A stretch of DNA of 64,000 nucleotides. It comes from Prevotella sp. GTDB taxonomy: Bacteria; Bacteroidota; Bacteroidia; Bacteroidales; Bacteroidaceae. The DNA lies in assembly GCA_017561825.1 (NCBI GenBank), contig JAFZBK010000069.1:57249-121248 (forward strand). The letters are read 5' to 3'. Made by a program: the position numbers and the translations under genes. This document shows, piece after piece, positions 26,461 through 36,029 of the stretch (the first letter of the stretch is position 1; each line of letters begins with the position of its first letter). The notes beneath the pieces were generated by a model, which saw nothing but the letters and a program-made list of their open reading frames with translations, made no database searches and was not told where the DNA came from.

Positions 26461-27618
26461 ATGGGATCTGTAGAAATCAAACGAGTAGAGACGAAAGCCG
26501 ACCTGAAGACATTTGTAGAGTTCCACTATGATCTTTATGAAGGTAACGAGTATGATGCACCGAACCTGTTCAGCGATGAGATGTTCACGCTGGACAAGAA
26601 GAGGAATGCAGCCTTCGACTTCTGCGAAGCTGAGTATTTCTTGGCCTACAAGGAGGGAAAGGTGGTTGGACGTATTGCCGCCATCATCAATCACAAGGCC
26701 AACGAGCGCTGGCAGCGCAAGAGTGTGCGCTTCGGCTGGATTGACTTCGTGGATGACATCGAGGTGAGCCGCGCCCTGTTCAAGGCCGTAGAGGACTATG
26801 GTCGTGAGAAGGGAATGACAGAGATCATCGGTCCGCTGGGCTTCACGGATTTCGATCCCGAAGGCATGCTCATCGAGGGTTTCGACCAACTGGGAACCAT
26901 GGCCACTATCTATAACTATCCCTACTATCCTCAGCACATGGAACAGTTAGGAGGATGGGAGAAGGATAACGACTACGTGGAGTTCAAGATCTATATCCCT
27001 GAGCAGATTCCTGAGAAGTTCGCCAAGATTGCACAGATGATCGAGAAACGCTATAACCTGCATGCGCGTTCACTGTCGATGAAGGAGGTGCAGGGCGGCA
27101 AAGGCCTAGAGGTGTTCCATCTGATCAACGAGACATTCAAGGATCTCTACGGCTTCTCTGAACTCTCTGACAAGCAGATCAAGCAGTACCTCGATATGTA
27201 CCTGCGGTGGGCTGACCTGAACCTGATCGTGGCGATAGAGGACTGGACCACAGATGAGCATAAGCTGGTAGGTGTGGGTATCACACTGCCTTCGCTCTCA
27301 CGGGCTATTCAGAAATGCCGTCGCGGACGACTCTTGCCGTTCGGATGGTGGCACCTGATTCGCGCGCTGAAGTTCCACAAGACCGACTATGTGGATCTGG
27401 AGATGGTGGGCATACTGCCGGAATACCGCACCAAAGGCGCCAATGCCCTGCTCTTCTCTTACCTCATTCCGTGGTACCAGAAGTACGGATTCATCTGGGG
27501 AGAGAGTCAGGTGGAAATGGAAACAAACGAGAAAGTACAAAGTCAGTGGCAACACCTCGAAACCGAACAGCATAAGCGCCGCCGCTGCTATATCAAGAAC
27601 CTATCAACAACCGAATAG
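26461..27618 (+). CDS. GNAT-like protein, paralogue A
   Basis: 385 residues from ATG at 26461 (MGSVEIKRVETKADLK); the frame opens earlier but upstream of the -7 box. The family is common in Bacteroidetes and has an N-terminal domain with AEYFLAYKEGKVVGRIAAIINHKAN and a C-terminal GNAT-like segment ending EYRTKGANALLFSYLIPWYQKYGF, where RTKGAN is close to an acetyl-CoA-binding (Q/R)xxGxG/A loop. No signal or membrane segment. About half identical, by eye, to the next gene; tandem duplication is likely. Substrate unknown. Confidence 0.72.
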   Translation: MGSVEIKRVETKADLKTFVEFHYDLYEGNEYDAPNLFSDEMFTLDKKRNAAFDFCEAEYFLAYKEGKVVGRIAAIINHKANERWQRKSVRFGWIDFVDDIEVSRALFKAVEDYGREKGMTEIIGPLGFTDFDPEGMLIEGFDQLGTMATIYNYPYYPQHMEQLGGWEKDNDYVEFKIYIPEQIPEKFAKIAQMIEKRYNLHARSLSMKEVQGGKGLEVFHLINETFKDLYGFSELSDKQIKQYLDMYLRWADLNLIVAIEDWTTDEHKLVGVGITLPSLSRAIQKCRRGRLLPFGWWHLIRALKFHKTDYVDLEMVGILPEYRTKGANALLFSYLIPWYQKYGFIWGESQVEMETNEKVQSQWQHLETEQHKRRRCYIKNLSTTE

Positions 27619-27641
27619 AGATTGTCTGCACGAACCCATCT

Positions 27642-28778
27642 ATGGAAATCAAGAGCGTAAAGACGAAGAAAGATCTTGAGGCCTTCATACAGTTCAGGTA
27701 CGACCTGTACAGAAACGACCCGTATGACGTGCCTTATCTGCATTTTGATGAGATGAACACGCTGAGGCATGATAAGAATGCCTCGTTTGAGGACTGCGAA
27801 GCCGCGTATTTCCTGGCTTTGCAAGATAACCAAGTGGTGGGACGCATTGCGGCCATCATCAACCATAAGGCCAACGAGCGGTGGGAGAAGAAGATTGTGC
27901 GCTTCGGATGGTTCGATTTTATCGATGACATCGAGGTGAGCAAGGCACTGATTCAGGCGGTTGAGGAATGGGGGCGCCAGCGGGGAATGATACAGATGGT
28001 TGGTCCGATGGGCTTTGCAGATACCGATCGTGAAGGAATGCTCGTGGAGGGTTTCGACACGATTGGCACGATGTATGCCCACTATAACTATCCCTACTAC
28101 CCCCAGCACATCGAGCAGATGGGCGGTTTCCGCAAGGACAACGATTATGTACAGTGCATGGTAAGGGTACCGGAGCAGGTGCCGGAAAAGATCAATCGTA
28201 TTGCCCGAATTGCCGAACAGCATTTCCATCTGCATGTGCATAAGCTGACGCGCCACGAACTGCTCAAGGAGGGTTTCGGACGTGAGGTGTTCCGCTTGCT
28301 GAATGCCACCTATAAGGATCTCTACGGCTTTGCCCAGCTATCTGACAACAAGGTGGACCAGCTGGTGGATCAGTATATCAAGATTGCCGACATGGACTTG
28401 ATTTGCACGGTGGTTGACAGCAATGAGAACAATAAGATGGTGGGATTCGGCATCACGTTCCCATCGCTCTCTGCTGCCATGAAGAAGACGCATGATGGCA
28501 GGTTGTTCCCATTGGGATGGTGGCACTTGATCAACGCCATCAAATGGCACTATGCCGATACGGTGGACATGCTGCTTATCGGTGTCCTGCCCGAATATCG
28601 CTCACGTGGTGCCAATGCCCTGATCTTTGACGACCTGGTGCGACAATACCAGCGCTACGGATTCAAATGGGCTCAAGCCATGCCGCAGATGGAAACGAAT
28701 ACCCATGTGCTGGGCAACTGGCAGTATTTCGATTCGCATATCAACAAACGACTCCGTTGTTTCAAAAAAGACCTATAA
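27642..28778 (+). CDS. GNAT-like protein, paralogue B
   Basis: 378 residues, collinear with the preceding protein across its whole length: GRIAAIINHKANERW is shared exactly, as are HYNYPYYPQH-like and QMETN/VEMETN segments. LPEYRSRGANALIFDDL is the acetyl-CoA loop region. 23 nt separate the genes, so they form an operon behind the promoter at 26405-26436. Differences concentrate in the central region (about 170-280), which may reflect different substrates; this is inference. Confidence 0.72.
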   Translation: MEIKSVKTKKDLEAFIQFRYDLYRNDPYDVPYLHFDEMNTLRHDKNASFEDCEAAYFLALQDNQVVGRIAAIINHKANERWEKKIVRFGWFDFIDDIEVSKALIQAVEEWGRQRGMIQMVGPMGFADTDREGMLVEGFDTIGTMYAHYNYPYYPQHIEQMGGFRKDNDYVQCMVRVPEQVPEKINRIARIAEQHFHLHVHKLTRHELLKEGFGREVFRLLNATYKDLYGFAQLSDNKVDQLVDQYIKIADMDLICTVVDSNENNKMVGFGITFPSLSAAMKKTHDGRLFPLGWWHLINAIKWHYADTVDMLLIGVLPEYRSRGANALIFDDLVRQYQRYGFKWAQAMPQMETNTHVLGNWQYFDSHINKRLRCFKKDL

Positions 28779-28793
28779 CCCCATAACGTGATC

Positions 28794-30743
28794 ATGGAAG
28801 AAAACATCATCATAGAAAACGAACAGGTTCAATATACCGATGAGAATATCCGTCATTTGTCGGATATGGAACACGTACGAACACGCCCAGGCATGTATAT
28901 CGGTCGTCTGGGCGATGGCTCATTACCCGAAGATGGTATCTATGTGCTGCTGAAGGAGGTGATCGACAACTCCATCGACGAGTTCAAGATGAATGCCGGC
29001 AAGCGCATAGAGATCGATATCGAGGATAACCTGCGGGTAACCGTGCGCGACTATGGTCGTGGCATCCCTCAGGGAAAGCTCGTGGAGGCGGTAAGCGTGC
29101 TCAATACGGGTGGTAAATACGACTCAAAGGCGTTCAAGAAGAGTGTGGGCTTGAATGGTGTGGGCGTGAAGGCGGTGAATGCGCTGAGTGCCCACTTCGA
29201 GGTGAGGAGCTTCCGTGAAGGACAGGTGCGTTCGGTAACCTTTGAGAGAGGTGTGATGAAAAGCGACAAGACCGAGGCTACACAGGATGAGAACGGTACG
29301 TATATCTTCTTCGAGCCCGACAACACCTTGTTCAAGAACTACCAGTTCCATAACGACATCGTGGAGATCATGCTCCGTAACTATACTTACCTGAACACGG
29401 GTCTCACCATCATGTATAACGGCAGGCGCATCCTCAGTCGTAACGGCTTGGAGGACCTGCTGAACGATAACATGACCACCGAGGGCATCTATCCCATCAT
29501 CCATCTCAAAGGCGAGGATATCGAGATTGCTTTCACCCATACCAATCAGTATGGCGAGGAGTATCACTCGTTCGTGAACGGTCAGCATACCACCCAGGGC
29601 GGTACGCATCAGAGCGCGTTCAAGGAGCATATTGCCCGCACCATCAAGGAGTATTCGGGTAAGAACTTCGAATATACGGATATCCGTAACGGTATCGTGG
29701 CAGCCATTGCCGTGAACGTGGAGGAGCCGATGTTCGAGAGTCAAACGAAGATCAAACTGGGCTCACTGACGATGAGTCCGAATGGGGTGAGCGTGAACAA
29801 ATATGTAGGTGACTTTATCAAGACCGAGGTGGATAACTACCTGCATAAGCATACGGATGTGGCTGAGGTGATGCTGCAGAAGGTGAGCGAAAGTGAGAAG
29901 GAACGCAAGGCCATGGCGGGCGTGACAAAGCTTGCCCGTGAGCGGGCCAAGAAGGCGAACCTGCATAACAGGAAACTGCGCGACTGCCGTATCCACTTCA
30001 GTGATGTGAAGAACAACCGCAAGGAGGAGAGCAGTATCTTCATCACCGAGGGTGACTCTGCCAGCGGATCCATCACCAAGAGTCGTGATGTGAACACACA
30101 GGCGGTGTTCTCCCTGCGCGGTAAACCACTGAACTCATTCGGTCTTACCAAGAAGGTGGTCTATGAGAACGAGGAGTTCAACCTGCTGCAGGCTGCCCTC
30201 GATATTGAGGACGGACTGGACACGCTGAGATATAATAAGGTGATTGTGGCCACGGATGCGGATGTTGACGGTATGCATATCCGCTTGCTGATCATCACCT
30301 TCTTCCTGCAGTTCTTCCCTGAGCTGATCAAAAAGGGTCATGTGTATGTGTTGCAAACTCCACTGTTCCGCGTTCGTAACCGTCGTACGAAGATTAAGAA
30401 CAAGAAGGTGCTAGCTGAAGCTGATGAAAAGAAGAGCAAGAAGAGTGATTTCATCACGCGCTACTGCTATAGCGAGGAGGAACGGTTGAATGCCATCAAC
30501 GAGTTAGGACCCGAGCCGGAGATTACGCGCTTCAAAGGTCTTGGCGAGATTTCGCCTGATGAGTTCGTGAACTTCATCGGTCCAGATATGCGTCTTGAGC
30601 AGGTTACGCTTCATAAGAATGACCAGGTGCAGAAGTTGCTGGAGTATTACATGGGCAAGAATACGGCTGAACGCCAGAACTTCATCATCGATAACCTCGT
30701 AGTGGAAGAGGACCGCCCCGAAGAGGAGGAAGAAATTTATTAA
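28794..30743 (+). CDS. parE: DNA topoisomerase IV subunit B (type IIA)
   Basis: 649 residues from ATG at 28794; a GTG two codons earlier is possible. GHKL ATPase domain with EVIDNSIDE (catalytic Glu and Mg2+-binding Asn), DYGRGIP and [20 protein letters not shown] domain with [17 protein letters not shown] and [20 protein letters not shown] instead of VEGDSAGG and the about 650-residue length fit the ParE-type subunit of Bacteroidales rather than GyrB. It decatenates and relaxes DNA with a ParC subunit, which is not in this window. ctpA follows 9 nt downstream. Confidence 0.93.
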   Translation: MEENIIIENEQVQYTDENIRHLSDMEHVRTRPGMYIGRLGDGSLPEDGIYVLLKEVIDNSIDEFKMNAGKRIEIDIEDNLRVTVRDYGRGIPQGKLVEAVSVLNTGGKYDSKAFKKSVGLNGVGVKAVNALSAHFEVRSFREGQVRSVTFERGVMKSDKTEATQDENGTYIFFEPDNTLFKNYQFHNDIVEIMLRNYTYLNTGLTIMYNGRRILSRNGLEDLLNDNMTTEGIYPIIHLKGEDIEIAFTHTNQYGEEYHSFVNGQHTTQGGTHQSAFKEHIARTIKEYSGKNFEYTDIRNGIVAAIAVNVEEPMFESQTKIKLGSLTMSPNGVSVNKYVGDFIKTEVDNYLHKHTDVAEVMLQKVSESEKERKAMAGVTKLARERAKKANLHNRKLRDCRIHFSDVKNNRKEESSIFITEGDSASGSITKSRDVNTQAVFSLRGKPLNSFGLTKKVVYENEEFNLLQAALDIEDGLDTLRYNKVIVATDADVDGMHIRLLIITFFLQFFPELIKKGHVYVLQTPLFRVRNRRTKIKNKKVLAEADEKKSKKSDFITRYCYSEEERLNAINELGPEPEITRFKGLGEISPDEFVNFIGPDMRLEQVTLHKNDQVQKLLEYYMGKNTAERQNFIIDNLVVEEDRPEEEEEIY

Positions 30744-30752
30744 CTAGAGAAA

Positions 30753-32324
30753 ATGAAAAGAAACATCATAACCTTAGCAGCCCTGCTGCTTACCCTCTCA
30801 CTGAGCGCACAGATGCGCATCAATATCGGAGCAGAGAACCTGCGGAAACTGCAGATTGCCGAGATGGCCATCAGTAACCTCTATGTGGATTCCGTGGATG
30901 AAACCAAATTGGTGGAAGATGCCATCCGTGGTATGCTGAAGGAACTGGATCCTCATTCCTCGTATGCTACGCCCAAAGAGGTGAAATCCTTGAACGAGCC
31001 GCTCCAAGGAAACTTCGACGGTATTGGCGTGCAGTTCAACATGGTGGAGGATACCCTGCTGGTGATTCAGACTGTGGTGAATGGTCCTTCGGAGAAGGTG
31101 GGAATACTCTCAGGCGATCGTATCGTAACGGTTAACGACACAGCCATTGCTGGCGTGAAGATGCCGAAGGAGGATATCATGAAACGACTGCGCGGTCCGC
31201 GTGGCACGAAGGTGAAACTGGGCATTGTGCGTCGCAGCGTTCCTGAGATGCTCTATTTCACCGTTACACGTGATAAGATTCCCGTGAAGAGCATCACGGC
31301 CTCTTATATGATTCGCCCCACTATCGGCTATATCCGCATTGATAATTTCGGGGCTACCACCCATCAGGAGTTTGTCGAAGCCTTGTCATCACTGAAGGAG
31401 CAGGGGATGAAGAACCTGATGCTCGACCTGCAGGACAACGGGGGTGGCTACCTGCAGGCGGCTGTTCAGATTGCCAATGAGTTCCTGCAGCGGAATGATC
31501 TGATTGTCTATACCGAAGGACTCAGGCAGAACCGTCATGATTACTTGGCTGAGGGTAACGGACAGATGCTGACGGGTAAGGTGGTGGTGCTGGTGAATGA
31601 GCTCACAGCCTCAGCGGCAGAGATTGTCTCGGGTGCCCTTCAGGATCATGATCGCGGATGGGTAGTAGGAAGACGCACCTTCGGTAAGGGATTGGTACAA
31701 CGTCCCATCGATCTTCCTGACGGCTCCATGATTCGTCTCACCATCGCGCATTACTATACTCCTTCGGGACGTTGTATCCAGAAGCCGTATAAGAAAGGTG
31801 ACCTGAAGGAATACGAGATGGACTTCGAGAACCGCTTGAAGCATGGCGAACTGATGAACCCTGACAGCATCCACTTCGATGATTCACAGAAGTTCCAAAC
31901 ACTGCGCCAGCATCGTACAGTATATGGCGGAGGTGGTATCATGCCTGATGCCTTCGTTCCCCTCGACACGATGCAATACACACGGTTCCATCGACAGTTA
32001 GCCGCCAAGAGCATTGTCACGGATAAGAGTCTGCGCTACATCGACAACAACCGTAATACGCTGAAGAAGACCTACCCGTCGTTCCAGGAGTTCAACAGTA
32101 AGTACCAGGTACCGCAGTCACTCATCGATACGATCCTTGATGCTGCAGAGAAGCAGAATCTGAAATTCAAGGATGATGAGGAGATGAAGCGCACACTACC
32201 TTACCTGCGTCTGCAACTGAAGGCGCTCGTAGCGCGCGACCTTTGGGATATGACGGAGTATTTCCAGGTGATGAACGAGGAAAACCATATTGTGCAAAAA
32301 GCGTTGGAAGTAATTAAGAATTAA
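30753..32324 (+). CDS. S41 family carboxy-terminal processing protease
   Basis: 523 residues with a signal peptide (about 1-19). A PDZ domain (about 75-165) carries GVQFNMVEDTLLV and GDRIVTVND. The S41 catalytic core has ELTASAAEIVSGAL (nucleophile Ser in TASAAE) and FGKGLVQ (general-base Lys), the Ser-Lys dyad of CtpA/Prc. It cleaves periplasmic proteins at their C termini. Its last residues and stop codon (IKN, stop) lie within the AATTAAG array at 32312-32339. Confidence 0.92.
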   Translation: MKRNIITLAALLLTLSLSAQMRINIGAENLRKLQIAEMAISNLYVDSVDETKLVEDAIRGMLKELDPHSSYATPKEVKSLNEPLQGNFDGIGVQFNMVEDTLLVIQTVVNGPSEKVGILSGDRIVTVNDTAIAGVKMPKEDIMKRLRGPRGTKVKLGIVRRSVPEMLYFTVTRDKIPVKSITASYMIRPTIGYIRIDNFGATTHQEFVEALSSLKEQGMKNLMLDLQDNGGGYLQAAVQIANEFLQRNDLIVYTEGLRQNRHDYLAEGNGQMLTGKVVVLVNELTASAAEIVSGALQDHDRGWVVGRRTFGKGLVQRPIDLPDGSMIRLTIAHYYTPSGRCIQKPYKKGDLKEYEMDFENRLKHGELMNPDSIHFDDSQKFQTLRQHRTVYGGGGIMPDAFVPLDTMQYTRFHRQLAAKSIVTDKSLRYIDNNRNTLKKTYPSFQEFNSKYQVPQSLIDTILDAAEKQNLKFKDDEEMKRTLPYLRLQLKALVARDLWDMTEYFQVMNEENHIVQKALEVIKN

Positions 32325-32339
32325 GAATTAAGAATTTTG
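32312..32339 (+). repeat. AATTAAG heptamer array spanning ctpA stop and ybeY start
   Basis: Three exact AATTAAG units and one AATTTTG. The ctpA stop TAA (32322-32324) and the ybeY TTG start (32337-32339) are both within the array. Confidence 0.85.
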
Positions 32340-32759
32340 ATTACATATAGTGCAGAAGGCGTGAAGATGCCGAAGATCAAGAAGAGAGAGACCACCGCAT
32401 GGATTCGTGCCGTGGCAGCCTCTTATGGAAAGAAGGTGGGAGAGGTAGGCTATCTTTTCTGCGATGATGAGAAGATCCTGGAGGTGAACAACGCCTATTT
32501 AGGTCATGACTACTACACCGATATCATCACCTTCGACTATTGCGAAGGTAACACGCTGAATGGGGATATCGTTATCTCGTTAGACACCATTCGCACCAAT
32601 GCAGAGAAGTTCGGAAAGGACTATGATGAGGAACTGCACCGTGTCATCATCCATGGCATCCTCCACCTTTGTGGCATCAACGACAAGGGTCCTGGAGAAC
32701 GCGAGATCATGGAAGCGGCAGAGAACAAAGCGCTTGCTCAGTTGACAATTAAGAATTAA
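32337..32759 (+). CDS. ybeY: Endoribonuclease YbeY
   Basis: 140 residues from TTG at 32337, since MITYSAEGVKMPKIKKRET matches the family N terminus; the next ATG (32367) would remove ten conserved-looking residues. DYYTDIITFDY and the C-terminal metal site HGILHLCGIND identify YbeY, which matures 16S rRNA ends and takes part in ribosome quality control. Canonical ligands are H-x3-H-x5-H; here the third position is Asp116. The start codon lies in a heptamer array, as does the stop codon. Confidence 0.9.
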   Translation: MITYSAEGVKMPKIKKRETTAWIRAVAASYGKKVGEVGYLFCDDEKILEVNNAYLGHDYYTDIITFDYCEGNTLNGDIVISLDTIRTNAEKFGKDYDEELHRVIIHGILHLCGINDKGPGEREIMEAAENKALAQLTIKN

Positions 32760-32809
32760 TAATTAAGAATGAAGAATTAATTTTTAATTTTTAATCTTTA
32801 ATTTTTAAT
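32747..32809. repeat. Inverted heptamer arrays between ybeY and coaD
   Basis: Nine perfect-length 7-bp units: AATTAAG, AATTAAT, AATTAAG, AATGAAG, AATTAAT, then TTTTAAT, TTTTAAT, CTTTAAT, TTTTAAT. The second half is roughly the reverse complement of the first, so the array can form a long A/T stem between convergent genes. The ybeY stop (32757-32759) is inside; the coaD stop is 8 nt beyond. Confidence 0.85.
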
Positions 32810-32816
32810 TTAATAG

Positions 32817-33254
32817 TTACGGTAGGAACTCACGTACGTCCTTACCAAAGTGAACGAGTTCGCGTACAAGGGAGGAACTGATGCTCTCCATGCCCGGCTC
32901 AGCGAAGAAGAACATGGTATCGATGTTGCCCAGACGACGGTTCACATCTGCCTGCTCACGCTCATATTCAAAGTCCTTTACCGTCCTCACCCCCTTGATG
33001 ATGTAATCAGCCATTTCGCGTTTGGCAAAATCGATGGTGAGGTCGGAATAGGTCTTCACCGTAATCTTCTTCTCGTTCTTATAGAGCTTCTGGATCTTCT
33101 GCTTGCGGATCTCGGCGCTCTGCATATACTGCTTACGTTCGTTCACACCAATACCGATGATGATACGGTCGAAAAGCGGCAGCGCCCTTTTCACGATATG
33201 ATCATGACCAATGGTAAAGGGATCGAAACTCCCCACGAATATTCCTGTTTTCAT
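32817..33254 (-). CDS. coaD: Phosphopantetheine adenylyltransferase
   Basis: 145 residues, slightly short for the family (about 150-165). GIFVGSFDPFTIGHDHI carries the GxFDPxTxGH nucleotidyltransferase motif, YIIKGVRTVKDFEYE the substrate-binding Arg/Lys region and ISSSLVRELVHFGKDV the second conserved motif. It transfers AMP from ATP to 4'-phosphopantetheine in CoA synthesis. Last gene of the minus-strand run after ruvB. Confidence 0.95.
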   Translation of the reverse strand: MKTGIFVGSFDPFTIGHDHIVKRALPLFDRIIIGIGVNERKQYMQSAEIRKQKIQKLYKNEKKITVKTYSDLTIDFAKREMADYIIKGVRTVKDFEYEREQADVNRRLGNIDTMFFFAEPGMESISSSLVRELVHFGKDVREFLP

Positions 33255-33281
33255 CTTATTCTGATCTCGTAATCACATTTC

Positions 33282-33316
33282 CTTTGACTTTTGACCGAAT
33301 CCCTTTGCCCTTCAAA
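33282..33316 (-). repeat. Degenerate heptamer array at the ruvB/coaD junction
   Basis: On the plus strand CTTTGAC, TTTTGAC, CGAATCC, CTTTGCC, CTTCAAA run in register at 7 bp; the ruvB stop codon lies in the last unit. Units are diverged, so this is weaker than the other arrays. Confidence 0.45.
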
Positions 33317-34340
33317 AAAGTTCCGGTTCCATGATATTCCCTGTGTAGGGATTCCTTCCATAGTGCTTGTAGGCCAGTTCCGTGGCCATTCGTCCTCGAG
33401 GGGTACGCTTGATGAATCCCTCCATGATCAGGAACGGCTCATACACTTCCTCCACGGTACCTGCTTCCTCACCAATAGCCGTGGCAATGGTGCCCACGCC
33501 CACTGGTCCGCCCTTGAACTTATCAATGATGGTGAGCAGGATCTTGTTGTCAATCTCATCCAGTCCGTACTGGTCGATGTTCAGTGCCGTTAACGAGAGC
33601 TTGGTGATCTCCGTATCGATATTGCCGTTTCCCTTTACCTGAGCAAAGTCACGTACTCTACGCAACAGGGCATTGGCAATACGGGGCGTACCACGTGAAC
33701 GACGGGCAATCTCCATGGAAGCCTCATCAGAAATGGGCACCTTCAGGATATAAGCCGAACGCTTGACAATCTTCTGCAACGTTTCGGGCTCGTAGTATTC
33801 CAGATGCATGTTGATGCCGAAGCGGGCACGAAGAGGGGCTGTCAACAATCCGCTTCGTGTGGTGGCTCCCACCAAGGTGAAGGGGTTCAGGTCGATCTGG
33901 ATGCTGCGTGCCGAAGGACCCTTATCAATCATGATATCGATACGGTAGTCCTCCATGGCGGAATACAGGTATTCCTCCACGACAGGCGACAGACGGTGAA
34001 TCTCATCTATGAACAGCACATCATTGGGTTCCAACGAAGTAAGGATACCGGCTAAGTCACCTGGCTTATCCAGCACAGGACCGCTGGTGATCTTAAACCC
34101 CACGCCCAGTTCATTGGCGATGATGTTCGAGAGTGTTGTCTTTCCTAAGCCCGGAGGACCATGCAGCAGGGTATGGTCGAGCGGTTCCCCACGGTACTTT
34201 GCTGCCTCCACGAACACCTCCAGGTTCTCCACCACCTTTTTCTGTCCGCTGAAGTCATGGAACCGCAATGGGCGAAGGGCATTCTCAAAATCCTTCTCCG
34301 CCGATGACATCTCCCTTCTTATGTCAAATTCTTCATTCAT
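33312..34340 (-). CDS. ruvB: Holliday junction branch-migration helicase RuvB
   Basis: 342 residues. AAA+ domain with Walker [10 protein letters not shown] (about 63-71), Walker B LFIDEIHR, sensor-1 GATTRSGLL, Arg finger region LRARFG, and a C-terminal winged helix ending [13 protein letters not shown]. It drives branch migration with RuvA. It follows the MFS gene by 44 nt. Confidence 0.97.
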   Translation of the reverse strand: MNEEFDIRREMSSAEKDFENALRPLRFHDFSGQKKVVENLEVFVEAAKYRGEPLDHTLLHGPPGLGKTTLSNIIANELGVGFKITSGPVLDKPGDLAGILTSLEPNDVLFIDEIHRLSPVVEEYLYSAMEDYRIDIMIDKGPSARSIQIDLNPFTLVGATTRSGLLTAPLRARFGINMHLEYYEPETLQKIVKRSAYILKVPISDEASMEIARRSRGTPRIANALLRRVRDFAQVKGNGNIDTEITKLSLTALNIDQYGLDEIDNKILLTIIDKFKGGPVGVGTIATAIGEEAGTVEEVYEPFLIMEGFIKRTPRGRMATELAYKHYGRNPYTGNIMEPELF

Positions 34341-34384
34341 CCCTTCTTATTTCGTTCATCCCTGCAAAAATACAAAAATTTTTC

Positions 34385-35596
34385 CTATTGTCTTCGTCTT
34401 TGCTCGAAAAAAAACTTCGTAGCGAAGAAAAAGAGCAGCGTACCTATGGCATTATCAATGGCAACCATCCAGAACGTGGCTGCATATCCCACATATTCAG
34501 ACACCACACCACCCAGCAGAATACCGAACCCCATACCTAAGTCCCACGCCGTCAGAATACTCGAATTGGCAGTACCCCGCTCTTCGTTTCTGGCCACGGC
34601 AATGAACATGTTCAGGAAGGCAGGGAACATATGACCGTTGCCTAATCCGATAAGGATGGCTGATCCGTAATAGCATATAGGTATCAGCGTGGTGTTAGAG
34701 AGATGGGCGGTAAGGGCAAAGAGGGTATAGCCCACCAAGGAGGTCACGATACCCCCTGCTGCATTCTGGGTGAGTCGTCCTTCACGCAGTTGATGCGCCC
34801 CTTGCAACCTGCTGACAAACAAACCTATTGACAACAGCATGAAATAGGTTCCCGTACCTGTGGTGATATGCAGCACCTGCTTACTGTAGATGGCCAGGTA
34901 GTTACTCAGTACACCGAAACAGAAGCTGAACAGCGCGATGTTCACTGCCATCAGCCGAGCACGGGTGAGGAAGAAACGATCGAGCGAGAGATGTGGCAAT
35001 CGCTTACCCTTGACCGTCATCTTCCTTTGTGGTGCTTTATGTATCTTCACCGTGGCATCCACAAGCATGCCCAATCCAGCCACGATAAAGGCGGTCCAGA
35101 ACAGGATATCGAAGCTGTTACAGACGCGATAAAGCCAGATACCTATTGATGGAGCAATGGCCATGGCGAGGTTGTTGCTCAGTCCGTAGTACCCTATCCC
35201 CTCATTACGACGAGAGGAGGGCAGTACATCAATGGCCACGGTACTGTTAGCCACGGTCAGTGCCCCAAAGGGTGCGCCATGCACGGTTCGTACAATGGCG
35301 AACATCAGCAGTGTTCCCGCAGCAATATATCCCGCAAAGCAGATGAAGAAAAAGAAAAAGCAGGTCATCAGCACCTTCTTCCTATTGAAGGTATCCACGA
35401 TGAAACCGCTAAAAGGACGGATCAGTAGTGCAGCAATAATATAGCCTGAAAGGATGATACCAATAGTATCCTTGTTCGTCCCGAACACCTCCGAAAGATA
35501 CAAAGGCAGTAGGGGCGTAAGAAGATAAAAGGCGAAGAACAGCGAGAAGTTGGCTGTCATCACCTTGATGTAGTTTCTGTTCCACAAACGTTCCAC
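34385..35596 (-). CDS. MFS transporter
   Basis: 403 residues, twelve predicted membrane helices. The loop between helices 2 and 3 reads GFIVDTFNRKK, the MFS D-x-x-x-R-K signature. Related proteins are drug or sugar exporters/importers; substrate not predictable from sequence alone. It begins 3 nt after the Fur-like gene and belongs to the run aldo/keto reductase, amidohydrolase, dehydrogenase, Fur-like. That context suggests a small carbohydrate or its oxidation product as substrate. Confidence 0.8.
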   Translation of the reverse strand: MERLWNRNYIKVMTANFSLFFAFYLLTPLLPLYLSEVFGTNKDTIGIILSGYIIAALLIRPFSGFIVDTFNRKKVLMTCFFFFFICFAGYIAAGTLLMFAIVRTVHGAPFGALTVANSTVAIDVLPSSRRNEGIGYYGLSNNLAMAIAPSIGIWLYRVCNSFDILFWTAFIVAGLGMLVDATVKIHKAPQRKMTVKGKRLPHLSLDRFFLTRARLMAVNIALFSFCFGVLSNYLAIYSKQVLHITTGTGTYFMLLSIGLFVSRLQGAHQLREGRLTQNAAGGIVTSLVGYTLFALTAHLSNTTLIPICYYGSAILIGLGNGHMFPAFLNMFIAVARNEERGTANSSILTAWDLGMGFGILLGGVVSEYVGYAATFWMVAIDNAIGTLLFFFATKFFFEQRRRQ

Positions 35597-35599
35597 TTC

Positions 35600-36028
35600 C
35601 TACTCCTTACTACACTCAGGACACAGTCCTTTCAACACATAATTAATACTATTGAGTTTGAAGCCCTCGGGCAGGGGCACCACGGGCACCTGGATCTGCT
35701 TCAGACAGAAGGTCCTGTGGCACTGTTCGCAGTAGAAATGCGTATGCTCATCATCTATCTCCTCAGCACAATCGCAATCGTCGGCACACACATTATATTT
35801 CAGTGAGCCACTCCCATCATCCACCGCATGGATCAGTCCGTTGAGCAGGAAGAGCGTCAACGACCGTGAGATGGTGGATTTATCCACCGTGGGCAATAAG
35901 CGCTCCAATTCAGGTAGCGACACCATCTCATCACCACGGTACATCTGCTGCAAGATGAGCAGTCGTGTGGCCGTGGGCTTGATATGCCTGTGCTCCAGTT
36001 TATGGATAAAGAATTCTTCGTGTTCCAT
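35600..36028 (-). CDS. Fur-family transcriptional regulator
   Basis: 142 residues from ATG at 36028 (MEHEEFFIHKLEHRHIKPTATR); the longer frame to 36115 runs into the dehydrogenase gene. A winged helix with TVDKSTISRSLTLF is followed by the dimerisation domain HTHFYCEQCHRTFCL and a C-terminal CPECS, giving two CxxC-type structural Zn sites, and a preceding Cys-rich CADDCDC insert. Metal (Zn or Fe) sensing is expected. Its 1-nt and 3-nt gaps to the neighbours put it in the operon, so it may control it or respond to the metal need of the Zn-dehydrogenase; this is inference. Confidence 0.88.
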   Translation of the reverse strand: MEHEEFFIHKLEHRHIKPTATRLLILQQMYRGDEMVSLPELERLLPTVDKSTISRSLTLFLLNGLIHAVDDGSGSLKYNVCADDCDCAEEIDDEHTHFYCEQCHRTFCLKQIQVPVVPLPEGFKLNSINYVLKGLCPECSKE

Positions 36029-36029
36029 A

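Noticed and set aside
33282-33316. Strong heptamer array at the ruvB/coaD junction
   Set aside because: Units are too diverged to be counted as firm evidence; listed only as a weak repeat.
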